NCBI GenBank assembly: GCA_036346395.1
Contig: CM070599.1
Coordinates: 22,869,232 to 22,933,231 of the forward strand
Length of the DNA: 64,000 nt
Source: Hsuehochloa calcarea
Taxonomy: Eukaryota; Streptophyta; Magnoliopsida; Poales; Poaceae
Direction: 5' to 3'
Shown: positions 51,280 to 63,075 of the stretch, piece by piece
How positions within the stretch are numbered: the first letter of the stretch is position 1
Layout: each line of letters starts with the position of its first letter
Notes under the pieces: generated by a model
The model's input: only the letters and a program-made list of their open reading frames with translations
Database searches by the model: none
What the model was told of the DNA's origin: nothing
Translations under genes and position numbers: made by a program

Positions 51280-51745
51280 GGTAGACAACTATAATAGACT
51301 TGTGTGCTTGCGATAAATCCCTTTTTGTGCGTATTTATGGTGAACAATTGGCCAATTTTTAGTGGCAGCGTGAATACATATTATGACGGAAAATTAGGTG
51401 TCAAGTTTACTGCTGAAAAGCTATAATAGGCCCATGCACTTGCGATAAATCTCTCTTTGCTGGTATTTAACGTCAATAGTTGACCAATTTTTAGTGACAA
51501 AGTGAGCACATACTATGATATAAAATTAGGAGCCAAGTTTATAGTTGTTGCACTCTATTATATTGTGGAATCTAATTAGTTACAATAATCTTTACGAATT
51601 TTAGCAAAATTATATAGCGGCAGAGTGAGTACGTACTATGATGGAAAATTAGGAGGAATGTTTACAGTTGGTGCACTCTATTATGTAGTGGAATCTAAAT
51701 AGATACAATAATATTTGTGAATTTCAGTAAGATTATAAATACTTA
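51280..51745. repeat. Degenerate tandem repeat (unit 2)
   Basis: Same array as 10,205-10,680, with landmarks TACATATTATGACGGAAAA (51,375), TACTATGATATAAAATTAG (51,512) and GTACTATGATGGAAAATTAG (51,631). Confidence 0.63.
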
Positions 51746-53099
51746 TATGATCCGTTGTCTGGATCATGTTACAAATTGTAACATTGTTCGATCCTATGAT
51801 TCGACCGAGTTGCCATTACACACTAAATAGTACTAGGTATTTTTTTGGTTAATTGTAGGAATGGGTAGGATCAGATGTTATTGTGTAGTATTATGCTTGG
51901 TATGAATAAGGATCACGACATCGATAATATACTATATCAACATATTGTTAGTTAAGACACTATTTAGCTGTTACAAATAATTCTAAATTAAACATCATTC
52001 ATATAATAGATTTCAAATGTTTAACTTGAACATTTTAATTAAATAAGTTCAACTAAAATAAAATAAATTAAAATGATGATCTAAATTGGTTTAATTAAAT
52101 AAATATAAAATAATCATACCTACATTTTAAAATTTCACAAAATACATAACTTTATTTCTTGCCCTTTACCCATCAGACATCTACCTTTTGCTTCAAGATT
52201 CGTACTCTTCTCCCTCTTCATCTTCGAACACTTAACTCAAAATTCAAAGACTTTCAACTAATAAAATTCTCACTCCCTCCTCAAAAAATTCAACTGCCAA
52301 CTCAAATTTTTTTTTGGAACCTGTCGATGCCTTGGTTGAAAACTATATACTCAAAATCGAGAACTTTAAACTCAAATCCAAGGACTTGCAACTCAAACTT
52401 TCCCACATTTACCTAAAAATTTTAAACTTTGAACCGAAAATTTTGGGATGAATAGCCCTTCAAATAACCACATATTTCCCATATTTTAAAGAATTAACTT
52501 TGTAAATAAATTATGTATTTTAAAATTTCGGTAGGTTAATTTTCTACAATCCAGCCCAATCAAGCAAAAGTGGTCTTCCCTAGGTTCCTTATCTTGCCAA
52601 TATGCTACTATGACTGTTATGTTTATTTTGCAGTAAAGAGGATAGCCGATCTTGGTTAGATAGGGTTAATTTGAACTAGTCAAAGACTTAATTCCTAACC
52701 TAGGATTGAACTGACCCATCAAAAATGGAATGAGCTAATCCACCATAACTAACTTGCTTGCATTATTTTTCTTCAGGTGCTAGCCCAGCTAATCCACCTA
52801 ATCTAGCCAAACAATATTTTAGGGCATATAGCATTGAGTGCATGTCCACTCAGGACTAACCATCACACTACAAACATCATTGTCTTCTTCATAGATGGCG
52901 AGCTACAATAGGCGGTGAGCAATCCAACTGAAGTGTTAGTGTTTTGGGTTCAACAAGTGCCACGACCCTAGCTTCGTCGAATAACTACCCTCGACATTGG
53001 GGCAGCGAGGAGGTGATGGCGCTTCTGGCGCAGGAATGACAAAGGGCAAGACGACGAGTTAGGTTTGATGGGTCAAGGCAACGAAGCGGCAAGGACATC
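51746..53099. other. AT-rich sequence, no gene seen (unit 2)
   Basis: Collinear with 10,681-12,059. An 85-codon frame at 52,159-52,416 has no match in unit 1 and no motif. Confidence 0.35.
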
Positions 53100-54460
53100 G
53101 TCGGCTGTGGGTGGTAGAAACCGTCTGTGAATGAATCTGGTAGCTGATTTTCAAGATTATGCAAATCTATTATCCTCTGAACCTCTTGTTCGGTGTCCTT
53201 AGGTCATGAATCATTATTATGAAGACTATTATCATTTCATGCTAGTTCCCAGATTCCAACTTGGGATCCTTTCCTTCCCCTAATGTTGGGAATAGTTCTT
53301 CATTAAATACAATGTCAGCATATTTCGCTTTTAGCAAATCCCTATCATGGGATCCAAATACTTTGTTATAGAAAGAGATTCAAATCCCATGTAAATTCCC
53401 AATTTACGGTGGGTCCCATTGATGACGCTGAGGAGGTGAGATAGGTATGCAAATGACACAACCGAATTTATGTAGATGGGATGTCTTTGGACTTCAAGTT
53501 GTGGCCAACAGAATATTGTAGTATCCAGCACATCATATTCTCACCAGGATGACCTAGACGTTTATGCCATGTTCTAAATAGTTCATGGTCTTCAACATGG
53601 ACGCTCATCGCAACATATTCTTCACCACGTTTAATAAACGTGTAGTATAATTCCATGGAGAACTTAGGGAGGTTTTCTCCAACTTCTTTCCGATATCCTT
53701 ATTTCTTAGTGATGAGAATGTACTCAAAACGATTCTCTTCCTCCGTTTCCACGTGAAAACCATTATTTCATATGTCTTTGAAACTTAGTAGGGTTTTAGT
53801 TGAGTCTGGGAATAATAATGCATTCTCAATGATTATTTTTGTTCCTATTTGTTAGACTATCGTGGCTCTTTTAGTACCCGCAATATTGCAATAGTTCTCA
53901 GCTATGGTAATAATATTGCCAGTCTTAGAACTGAAGGTCTGGAAATACTTCACATCCCTCAGGATATATTTTGTGGTACAACAGTCCACAAGACAGTTAG
54001 TGTTCTACCTCCATTGTATGTCAACTATAAGCTTGAGATAAACAATTTGCTTGAATTAAAACACATTGCATATGCATAAATGCACACATAAGACATGCAA
54101 ATGAATTGGAAATACTTTATTTATTTCATGAACTAAAGAATACAAGAAGTATTTTTAATTCCTAACAGTAATATTGCTAACTAATTTAGGATTGTGAAAA
54201 TTTGGTGTTCAATTTAATTACAACATCCTAAACACAACATGAATTGACTTCTCAATTTAAGGGGATAATGGGGATTAATTCTTAGGACTCTCCTAATCCT
54301 TTTCTGGATGAAAATCCAGTAACTCATCATCTAGTAGAGAATATTCGTCATCATATAGAGCATCATCGCCCGATTCCTCCTCTATTATCAGTTTATGGGT
54401 TTCATTCTCCTCTTGCTCTCCTTCTACTGGTGCTTCACGTGTAGCTTTGTCCTACAGACG
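53100..54460 (-). mobile_element. Ty1/copia family 2 fragment (unit 2)
   Basis: Collinear with 12,060-14,040: Gag acidic tail (about 54,380-54,290), protease remnant (53,990-53,820, single copy of the segment doubled in unit 1), zinc-site WHKRLGHPGENMMC (53,600-53,540) and post-integrase THRKLGIYMGFESLSITK (53,440-53,380). About 600 bp with the integrase core are missing: the sequence jumps from TAGATGGG to ATGTCTTTGG at about 53,480. The protein tail VxRI..L.NLENQLPDSFTDG is better kept here than in unit 1. Confidence 0.85.
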
Positions 54461-54479
54461 ATGTACACTGATAGATCCT

Positions 54480-54960
54480 TTCTGATATCATTTGCTTGTT
54501 GGGGGCCTTGTTTATCTTACTATCACGAGGCCATACATTGTTCATGATTTTCATGTTCTCAGCCACTTTGTCAGTACCCCTACCTCAGTTCACTATCGTC
54601 GTATTCTTGGTGTGCCGAGATACTTGAGGGGGATTGTGTCCAGACGTCTATTCTATGCTAGTTTGAGTCAGCTCCAGCTCCACGCTTACTCTAACTCTAC
54701 TTGGGCGAGTGATCCAGTTGATCGACGATCTATCACTATCTACTGCATCTCTTGGTAGTTCGCTTGTTGCCTGGAAGTCCAAGAATCAGACTGCGGTGTC
54801 ATGCTTTAGTGTAGAGGTTGAGCTTCGAGCTCTTGCCGCTACCACCTCAGATATTGTTTGGCTTCAATGGCTTTTGGTTGATCTTGGTGTTCTTTGTGAT
54901 AATCCTATTAGATATGTCTCTTGTATAGGGTGTTATTTCCATATTTACCTACACTTGTAA
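54480..54960 (+). pseudogene. Copia RNase H fragment (unit 2)
   Basis: LVGGLVYLTITRPYIVHDFH, VLSHFVSTPTSVHYRRILGV, RYLRGIVSRRLFYASLSQLQ, STWASDPVDRRSIT, SLVAWKSKNQTAVSCFSVEV and DIVWLQWLLVDLGVLCDNP: a nearly continuous RNase H in two frames. Ends at about 54,910, followed by unrelated sequence and then the gag-protease of family 3. Confidence 0.88.
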
Positions 54961-54979
54961 CATGTATATTTTATCCTTT

Positions 54980-55600
54980 CGCTACTCGGCTCAAGAATTG
55001 GTTGCAACCATCGAGCTGCGTTGTGATCCCCATTGTGTTAGGTCTCCACTGATGGCTACCGCTGGTGGACGTCCCCCGAAGGGCTTTGGAGTTTCCTCCC
55101 AGTTAGGAGCTGGTGCCTCTCGCTTGGGCTCCTTCGGTGACACCATGCAATAGCGCCTCTCCCTACTCCAACGCCTTAGTGTCCACTCATCCTCAGGCTC
55201 ATCGGGCTCTGGCTTCTCAGCTATCGTCCTCGCCTCCACGGCCTCTTTCGTTCGAAATCTTGTTTGGACTTTGGTGCTTCTTTTCATAGGATACCAGATT
55301 CTACTCACCTCACTTCTGTGAGTCACACATCTCTTCCTGCCACGGTTCAGACTGTAGATGGAACCTCTCTCTATTGCAGACCGAGACATCCTTTCCACTG
55401 CTTCCTTTCAAGTTCCTGCGGTCTCTTATATTCCCAAGCTTACTATGTAGCTTATATCGACCGATCAGATCACTGATCATGACTGTCGTGTTGTTCTCAA
55501 GTCCGACTCTTGTTGTATTTAGGACCGCCACACGGGGACTTTGCTTGGTACAGGCCCTCGGTGCCATGATTCGTAGTTTATTTCAGAGTTCGACTGGCTG
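54980..55600 (+). pseudogene. Copia family 3 Gag end and protease (unit 2)
   Basis: The frame 54,962-55,153 gives ATAGGRPPKGFGVSSQLGAG. Then LDFGASFHRIPDSTHLTSVS (DSG changed to DFG), LPATVQTVDGTSL, and in other frames DHDCRVVLKSDSCCIQDRHT and GTLLGTGPRCHDS. This segment is deleted in unit 1 between 14,540 and 14,570. Confidence 0.78.
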
Positions 55601-55659
55601 TACCTTCCTTCTGCTGTCTCGACCAGTTAGTCATCCACTACCACAGCCTCTACTTTTGA

Positions 55660-56510
55660 TGCATAAACTACTGCTTCCTTCGATCTGTGGCACCATCTTT
55701 TGGGTCAGATCGCATCTGTCGTCACTAGTAGGTCGTGGTGTTTTTGGGTTTGTTTCTAGTGAGACCTCTTTACATTGTACCTATTGCAAGTTTAGCAAGC
55801 AGGTGTAGCTCCCCTATCCCTCTTGTGATTCTGTTATTGCTCGTCCTTTTGATCTTGTTCAGTTTGATATTTGGGGTCCAGCTCCCTTCGTTTCGAAAGG
55901 GTGTCATCGATACTATGTAATCTTTATTGATGATTCTTCTCATCATATTTGGATCTACTTCATGTCCTCTCGCGGCCAGGCTCTATCTATTTACCAGATA
56001 CTTGCCACCATGGTTTACACTCAGTTTGATTCATCCATTCGTGTTTTTCATGCTGATTCCGTTGGTGAATACCTATCTGCTGCTTTGCGTCACTGTCTCG
56101 CCGAGCAAGGTACTCCGCCCCAATACTTTTGTCCTAGTGCTCACGCTCAGAGTGGTTGCTTGAGACAGCTCGTGCTCTCATGTTTGGCTCTTATGTTTCA
56201 CCTCAATTCGTGGCTGAGGCTGTCTTTAATACTGCTTTCCTCATCAGCATGCTACCTTTCAATGCTCTTCTGGGTTCTCCTATCGAGCGTCTCTACGGTT
56301 GGGCAACAGTCTCCTTAGTTGTTTCGATTGTGTCTGCTTTGTCCTTCCACCTCGTGAGCACCAAGCTGACTACTTATTTAGTTGAGTGTGTTTTTCTTAG
56401 CTACAGTATTGAGCATAAGTGTTACCGTGGCTATGACCCTATTGTTCGTCGAATGTGGATCTCTCGGGATATCACTTTCGATGAGCCCCGACCTTAGTAC
56501 CCTCGCCCCC
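55660..56510 (+). pseudogene. Copia family 3 integrase (unit 2)
   Basis: The zinc site is LWHHLLGQI (one His position kept) and CTYCKFSKQV. The core follows: FDIWGPAPFVSKGCHRYYVI, FIDDSSHHIWIYFMSSRGQA, RVFHADSVGEYLSAALRHCL (second Asp intact, ADSVGEY), then a gap removing the ERNHRH Glu region at about 56,155 (HAQSG...LETARAL). FLISMLPFNALLGSPIERLY and CYRGYDPIVRRMWISRDITF follow. So unit 2 keeps the Asp and lost the Glu region; unit 1 shows the opposite. Confidence 0.88.
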
Positions 56511-56817
56511 CTATCACCTTAGATTATCTTGTTGAGTTGATCTCTTTTTTGACTTTTCCTAACCCTCAGCTTTGCACTTTTGCTTTGCTTCCGCCTTCAC
56601 CTTCTGGGCTTCCCTCTCCTCCGGCTCCACCTGTTCCCTCTCCTCCGGTGGTTCTTTCCAGCTCTTTTGTTGAGATCCCCACTTTCCCTTACACTACTCG
56701 CCAACATCGGCCTACTCCTCATGTTGAGCGTTCGTATTTACTGGGCCCTGTTCCCAGCTCTTCTTCTCTGTCCTTGCTGGGTCTTACTCCACCTTCTCCT
56801 CCCAGATACGATCTTCG
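56511..56817 (+). pseudogene. Copia family 3 linker (unit 2)
   Basis: A Pro/Ser-rich open stretch (SGLPSPPAPPVPSPP, SSSLSLLGLTPPSPPRYDLR) ending where family 1 RT sequence begins at about 56,818. Present to about the same point in unit 1 (15,650). Confidence 0.7.
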
Positions 56818-57970
56818 TGAGAATGACACTGCCTTATTTATTCACAGTTCTCAGCGAGTTCGTACTTTGCTTCTGCTATATGTATATGTTGATCACAGGA
56901 GATGACATGGACTATGCGGCTTTTCAGAAGAAGAAATTGAGTTAGTAGTCTATGATGTCAGATTTGGGACTATTGAGTTATTTTATAGGAATTGAGGTTT
57001 ATTCTGATGGTGATGGCTACAACCTCTCTCAGCATAGCTACGTTTAGGATCTGCCTATTTGCTCTGGGATGACTGATACTTGCGTGTTGCCACACCCATG
57101 GAGCTTCACTTGTAGCTTCGACCTACAAGTGGTGTACCACTGACAGATCTTTCCTGCTATCATTAGCTCGTTGGGAGCTTTGTTTATCTTACTTTCACCA
57201 GGCCAAACATTGTTCATGTTGTTCATGTGCTCAGTTAGTTTGTTAGTGCTCCGACATCAATCCACTATGGTCATGTTCTTCGTGTACTGAGATACTTGAT
57301 GGGGATTGCGTCCATACGTCTGTTCTATGACAGTTCGAGTCAGTTCCAGCTCCACTTGGGTGAGTGATCCTGCTAATCGTCGATCTATCACTAGCTGCTA
57401 CATCTCTCTTGGTACTTCGCTCATAGCATAGAAGTCCAAGAAGCAGACTGCGTTGTCACGCTCTAGTGCAGAGGCTGAGCTTCGAGCCCTTACTGCTACC
57501 ACGTCAAAGATCATTTGGCTTCGATGGATCTTAGTTGATCTCGGTGTCCATTGTGATAATTCTACACCTCTGTTTGGTGACAATACAAGTGTCATTCAGA
57601 TTGCTAGTGATTCAGTCTAGCATGAGTCCACAAAACACAGTGGTGTTGATACATCTTTCACACTGTCTCATTGTCAGCAGTCTACCTCGACCTCAAGTAT
57701 GTACAATCAGAGCTTCAAGTTGTAAATTTTTCACTAAAACTTAGACTCGACAACAACATCGGCTTCATCTACTCAAACTCAGTGCATCAGATCCTCCTGA
57801 TCCACCTTGAGTTTGAATGTGGGTGTTAAAAGATGTGCATTCTCTCTCTTGGCCAATGTGGCCCATGTAGCCCATGAGGCCCATGCAACCCATGTCAATA
57901 TATATCCTCTCAATAATGAATAAGATGTACAATTGTGAATAACAAAATCATCTCTCTCTAAATTCAAACA
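56818..57970 (+). mobile_element. Ty1/copia family 1, RT end to 3' LTR (unit 2)
   Basis: Starts NDTALFIHSSQRVRTLLLLY, then YVYVDHRR in place of YVDD (the same 5-bp deletion as at 19,640). IEVYSDGDGYNLSQHSYVQD-like text follows, then RNase H from about 57,130 to 57,810 with AEAELRALTATTSKIIWLRW, NTSVIQIASDSV and the QHLLK/SVHQILLIHL-like end. The 3' LTR is 57,824-57,970. Only this unit keeps the 3' half; unit 1 keeps the 5' half. Confidence 0.88.
57824..57970 (+). repeat. Copia family 1 3' LTR (unit 2)
   Basis: 147 bp, TGTTAAAAGATGTGCATTC... ending AATTCAAACA, with CTCTCTCTTGGCC, GCCCATGAGGCCCATGC and CAATAATGAATAAGATG boxes. Pairs with the 5' LTR preserved at 16,940 in unit 1. Confidence 0.88.
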
Positions 57971-58590
57971 GTTATTAGGAGTGTTGCTGAATGGACAACT
58001 GGGTCAGGCAATTTGGCATGCCCGAGGTCTCTGGTAGTGGGACCCCCTATCCCCTATGTTCATCATTGGGATGGATGTGCTGAATAGCCTATTTTTCCAA
58101 AGCCGATAATTGTTCACTTTTGGAGCCGATTAGAGGGCCACATGTTATACCTCACTGTTTGTCGCCGTATGTGGATGATGCGGCCATATTCCTCACCCTT
58201 GTCACTCAGGACTTGCAAGCAATTATTCATATCTTCGGAGAGGCTTCGGCTTGCACACGACCCTTTGTAAGAGCTTCATCTCTCCTACTAGGTTAAGCGA
58301 TCATCATCTTCCGATTATTGATTTGGAATTGCAATGCACCATTGTTGACTTTTGGTGGAAGGACCTTGGGCTCCCCTTCTCCATTAGGAAATTGAGAAAA
58401 TTGGATTTACAACCTTTTCTTGATTAGGTCGCTGGTAGGCTTCTGAGCTGGCAAGCTGGCATGCTCTCGTAAGGAGGTCACATCGTTGTAGTCAAGACAG
58501 TACTCACAGATGTCCCCATCAATTGCATTATAGCTCTAACCCCCCAAAATGGATCATATAAGATATTGACAAACAGTGACATGCTTTTCT
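57971..58590 (+). pseudogene. LINE B reverse transcriptase, 3' half (unit 2)
   Basis: VLLNGQLGQAIWHARGL, WDPLSPMFIIGMDVLNSLFF and YVDDAAIFLTLVTQDLQAII (catalytic box, YVDD/YADD position, at about 58,170), then IFGEASA. After a gap of short frames come CSIVDFWWKDLGLP-like and TVLTDVPINC-like text. This section is missing from unit 1, which keeps the upstream half (16,490-16,939). Confidence 0.85.
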
Positions 58591-59835
58591 CTAGAAAGGA
58601 ACCGAAAATGTTAGCGGTGGCCACTGTTTGATCGCTTGCTCGTTGGTTTGGTGGGCAATTCAGTGTGGGGGACTAGGACTACATAATCTTCATGTTCTCG
58701 GCAATGCGCTCCGTATCAGATGGCTTTAGCTACAACAGACTTGCCCCGAAAAGGTCGTGGTAGGGACTTCATATCCTCACAAATCGTACAGAACTGTCAA
58801 TGTTCCAGGCCTCAATGTTAGTGCGGGTTGGCAATGGTGAGCAAGATTTGTTCTGGTCAGATAGGTGGCTTGATGGCACTAGCATCTCCTGACATCGATC
58901 AGGAAGAAGAGAATGGTGGCCGAAGCATTACCTAACAACACCTGGATTAGGGATATTAGGGGTTGTCTGGATGTCCATGTTCTAACTGAGTACCTCGTCC
59001 TGTGGGACTTGATGCAACCTATTCATACAACGTAGGGGTAGGATGATACTATTAAATGGAGATGGGAAGCCTTTGGCCAATACATGTCCAGATTGTCCTA
59101 CAAGGCATTCTTTCATGGATTCCTGAACTTCGCCTGAGCTGAAGGTATCTATAAATCTTGGGCACCTCTAAAATGCAAATACTTCATGTGGCTTGCGGTT
59201 CATCGGCGCTGCTGGACAACCGATCGCCTAGAACGTCGTGGCCTTCAAAACCAAGGACAGTGCGTCCTCTGCCTCTCTTCTTATGAATCTATCGACCATC
59301 TCCTTGTTGGATGTGCTGTCACATCCCAAATCTGGTCACGTTTCTGCTTGCACGTAGGGTTGCAGCCCTACATGCCGATGGGCGATGCCAAATCGGAAGA
59401 TTACTGGATCTCCATCTGCAAGTTGGCCTCAGGGAAAAGAAGGAGAGCACTTGATTAGGGCATCAACCTCATCTCCTAGATGATTTGGAAGGAGCGGAAC
59501 AATAGGGTGTTCAACAATGAGACTGCAACGTCAGACCACCTGCTTCAAAATATTTGGGATGAGTTCAGCTAGGCCAGTGGCACATGGCTGGAGTTGTCTA
59601 TCTAGAGGTGTCATCACAATCGAAGTACTGTTAGCTGCAGCCTCTGGTTGGTTGTCTAGGTCTCCCTAGTCGGTTGCCTAGGTCATCTCGGTCATTCTAA
59701 TTTGCCATGAGTAGTTCCTTCAATGTATTGATCTTGTAAGGCGGCCTTCGGACTGCATTATTTGCCTTTTGTATCTGAATGGTTGTTTTCCTTTCTTCAT
59801 CTTAATGGAATGACATGCAAAGCTTTTGTGTGTTC
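58591..59835 (+). pseudogene. LINE B C-terminal region and tail (unit 2)
   Basis: Collinear with 19,823-21,036. The frame 59,186-59,458 reads MWLAVHRRCWTTDRLERRGL, NQGQCVLCLSSYESIDHLL and VGCAVTSQIWSRFCLHVGLQ, a clean zf-RVT Cys pattern (CVLC...H...C). Unit 1 has lost the sequence after GRF... (20,630). The tail has CTTAATGGAATGACATGCAA and ends GTTCTTGAAAAAG. Confidence 0.87.
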
Positions 59836-60275
59836 TTGAAAAAGATTGGATGCGGATAGGGGAGATTGAATTTTTAGTTAAGTGCATGGTTATTAAAGCA
59901 ATAAGGTGAGCCGAGGCGACTCAGTACTTTCTTACCGCCAAAGCACTTATCGTGCGCGGCTAGGCGCTTTGCGCGTTCTCAAAAAAGATTGGATGGGGAT
60001 ACGAGAGATTAAATTTTTAGTTAAGTGCATGGTTATTAAAGCGATAAGGCAAGTCGAGGCGAGGCGGCTCACTATCTTCTTACTGCCAAAGCACTTAAGA
60101 TGGGCGGCGAGGCGCTTTGTGCGTTCTCGAAAAAAGATTAGAAGGGTATAGGGGAGATTGAATTTTTAGTTAGTGCATGGTTATTAAAGCGATAAGGCGA
60201 GGCGAGATGACTCACTACCTTCTTACCGCCAAAGAGCTTAAGGCACGTGACGAGGCGACGCCATACACCCATTCT
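59836..60275. repeat. Tandem array, ~145-bp unit, three copies (unit 2)
   Basis: Copies start at about 59,845, 59,988 and 60,137 with GATTGGATG(C/G)GGATA or a variant. Each contains GCATGGTTATTAAAG and TACCGCCAAAG words and ends GCGCGTTCTCAAAAAAG-like. The last ends GGCGACGCCATACACCC as in unit 1. Confidence 0.82.
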
Positions 60276-61020
60276 AATCTAGTACGACACAAATTAAATT
60301 AGCAATTAGTAGCACATGCATACCTTGATGTTGCTACTTCCTTGTTCTTGAGCCAATGTAGCACCCATCCTCATTCCAATTGCTCATCTCCATGTAGTAA
60401 CCATCCACCTTGCAAGGTCGAACATTTCCAACATGTAGCTTGTTACAATACTTTACTATAATTCATATTCCAATTAATTGAGTAAATATAAATTGAGTAA
60501 CATACCTGGTTGATAATCTCTCCTCTCCTCTCCTCTTCCAAACAACAAGCTATATGAAAATGGGAGAACAATGAAGTGAAAAACTAATAATCAAATGTTA
60601 AATGAATAATGAGCAACATAACAAGCATAACATAACAAACATAAGTCCGCAACAATAAAATAAGTCCACAAGAGTCTAATGGCATAACATAAGTCCAACT
60701 CTCTCATCTCTCAAGAAGGCACCCATCTCGAACTCATCTAAATTGTTAGTATCATCCATGTTCTCTCCATTACCATCTTTGATAGCATTGGTTGGATCTT
60801 CGCCATAATCATCCACATCGTCGTCATCAAACACGATCTCTAACGGGAACTGACTAACGGTACGCTAAATAAATCTGTAGTTCAATGGCTGGGCCACCAT
60901 ATGCATGCCACCAATCAATTTAAATGGCAAAAACATGCATATATTAGGATTTATGACTGAAATTAACATGCTAAAATTAAAAACATTTACTAGATCTCCT
61001 TGAATTTGTGTTTTGACAAC
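60276..61020 (-). pseudogene. Possible acidic C-terminus of the transposase-like gene
   Basis: On the minus strand around 60,850-60,700 one frame reads EIVFDDDDVDDYGEDPTNAI, KDGNGENMDDTNNLDEFEMG and ends AFLRDERVGLMLCH before a stop. Acidic tails of this kind occur in plant hAT transposases, which fits the ORF just upstream at 61,030, but a spliced gene structure is only a guess. Unit 1 lacks 619 bp of this region between two copies of ACATGCATA. Confidence 0.4.
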
Positions 61021-61029
61021 TATTTTATT

Positions 61030-61483
61030 TTAAAAGACATCTCTGGGTTGGTCCTTATAGAGAATGGATTGCTTATCGATCTTCTTTCGAAGATCGTCAT
61101 CTTCTACCATTCTTGAAAGCACATGAGTGAAACAACCCCGTAGCTCCCCAATATATTTATCATCATTCTTCTTTTGGATGGGAAAGAATTTCCCGGGTCC
61201 AAATAGAGTGCAGCCCCATATAGTGGGGTGTCCATTTGCTTCACCCAATCGGGTAGCGAAGGATGCCTTAATCTTTTCCTTTGCTTGAGTAGGGAAGCAA
61301 ACCTTCCACCAGGTGCAACCAAGCAAATCTATACCTCAAGCTACTACCTGATCTTTCCATTTCACCCACAAAATGTTTTATAAAAGCCGATATTAACCAA
61401 GGAAGTTCTTGTGCATCACCCATTACCATGGATACAACTATCAGACAGTTTTCACTCTGAAAAGTTTGCAGAACTTTACCCAT
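61030..61483 (-). pseudogene. Unrecognised transposase-like ORF (unit 2)
   Basis: Minus strand 61,483-61,268: MGKVLQTFQSENCLIVVSM and LISAFIKHFVGEMERSGSSL. In another frame, 61,326-61,030: PTQAKEKIKASFATRLGEAN, GHPTIWGCTLFGPGKFFPIQ, KKNDDKYIGELRGCFTHVL and EDDDLRKKIDKQSILYKDQP. The second part is conserved in unit 1 (21,600-21,818). The one-frame step near 61,300 may be a frameshift or an intron. Confidence 0.45.
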
Positions 61484-62769
61484 AAGAGATGACCATATTG
61501 TATGTCAACAGGCTATCGTAGGTGTAAGACTAAAAAAAATCATCACAAGACATTTACAATGACCCACCCCAATACAGCTCCACCCGCTAAGGTTTCAATC
61601 GCCGGGGGCTACAACTGAGCCAAAGGCTATCTCTTTCACTGTGAGTTTTTTTCTGGTTCCAACCACGCCACATTCCGCCAGATGGTGGAACTAACGTTGA
61701 GGCGGAGAAAATTAATTAGCTAGGTCGACACCATTATAGACTTGTGGTTGTATTATTAGTGCCCGAGAGGTTATCACAAGATTTGGTCCTTAATTGACTT
61801 GGGCGGAACTACCACATTACCAACACTCGTCCTGTAATAAAAGCATAGCATGTAATTTCGTAATTTAAGACAATATAATTTGCATTAAAAATCTAGGTGC
61901 AACATGATCAAAGTGAAGACTAGTCTTGCTAAACGTTTTGATAACCTTGGTCTTGGTCTTGCTTGGACTGCTGCTTCAGGGCTTCAAATTCTAATAATGC
62001 AAAAAAGAGTGAATTCAAGTACGCCTGAAAACAACCAAATGAAACCAAATAAATCCAAGGGCACTCGAACAAAGAGAAGAATTCAAACAAACTCTAATAT
62101 TCGCTGGTGGAGCAATTACAGAGAAAGAATGTGTAATCTCGGGAATACTCCTCTTAGGTCATTTGGGCGGGAGATTACATTAATAGGTAGGAACTATTGA
62201 TCTTTATTTATTTTACGATTTGGTCTTCTATTGGAAGAGGATAACGATAGGTGATAGATGAAGTCAACTTCACTTTGATTTGTTTTTGAATTACTACTGT
62301 TTCATTGAGAACACCTCACCACGACTTACCCTGAGGTCTAGCTCATTTAATGATTTTGTTTATCAATTTCTATTTATCAAGGAATTTACATAAGAAATAG
62401 GTGGGAACTACGAGCAGTTGTGATGGCACTTATACGATATATATAATTTTAACTAACCAGATTAACTCTAGGTTTTACATCACTACGATCCCTATGTCAT
62501 ATTAACAGTTAAGGTTTAATTATTAGTTAATTGAATGGTTAATTTAATTAAACTACATGTTATCCTTATACTTGAGACGTACCTAAGGGACTGACAAATC
62601 ATACTAAGATTATTTTAATAAATAGCTATTTTTAGCTAGATAATTACTCATTAATCGTAATTGATCCCTAGCAAATAGTTGTGCTTAACTTTTGATGAAT
62701 CTATATGTTAAATAATAACCCTAATATTCTTGTGTGCCTAGGCAAGGCATGTTAGCTCAATAATTGCTT
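61484..62769. other. Unassigned DNA (unit 2 only)
   Basis: No gene supported. A 98-codon plus frame at 61,904-62,200 is Lys/Asn-rich, without a motif. The rest is AT-rich. Unit 1 has nothing equivalent between 21,845 and 21,865, so this about 1.3 kb was inserted here or lost there. Confidence 0.35.
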
Positions 62770-63075
62770 TTAAATAGCAAGGCCTATAGGTGAGTGACTA
62801 ATTGTCTATGGTCGGGACTATATGTTATGCTAATCTTTAACCTAATATTAATCTATACTTAGTACTATTGCATCACAATTTAATTATTACCTAAATCAAT
62901 TATCTTTCCTAATCTATAACTAGTATGGGTCCACTAGTTAATTAAATATTATTTTGCATTGTGAAGTAACTAACTACTAATTAATCTAGTGCGTGGTGAC
63001 AAACTTAACATATTTTGACTTGTTTCCATTTTACGATTAACTATTGACTGTTGCGTATATTGTATTCTTTTCCAT
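62770..63075. other. AT-rich sequence (unit 2)
   Basis: Collinear with 21,865-22,155, sharing GCCTATAGGTGAGTGACTAA and CAATTATCTTTCCTAATC-type words. No gene. Confidence 0.35.
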
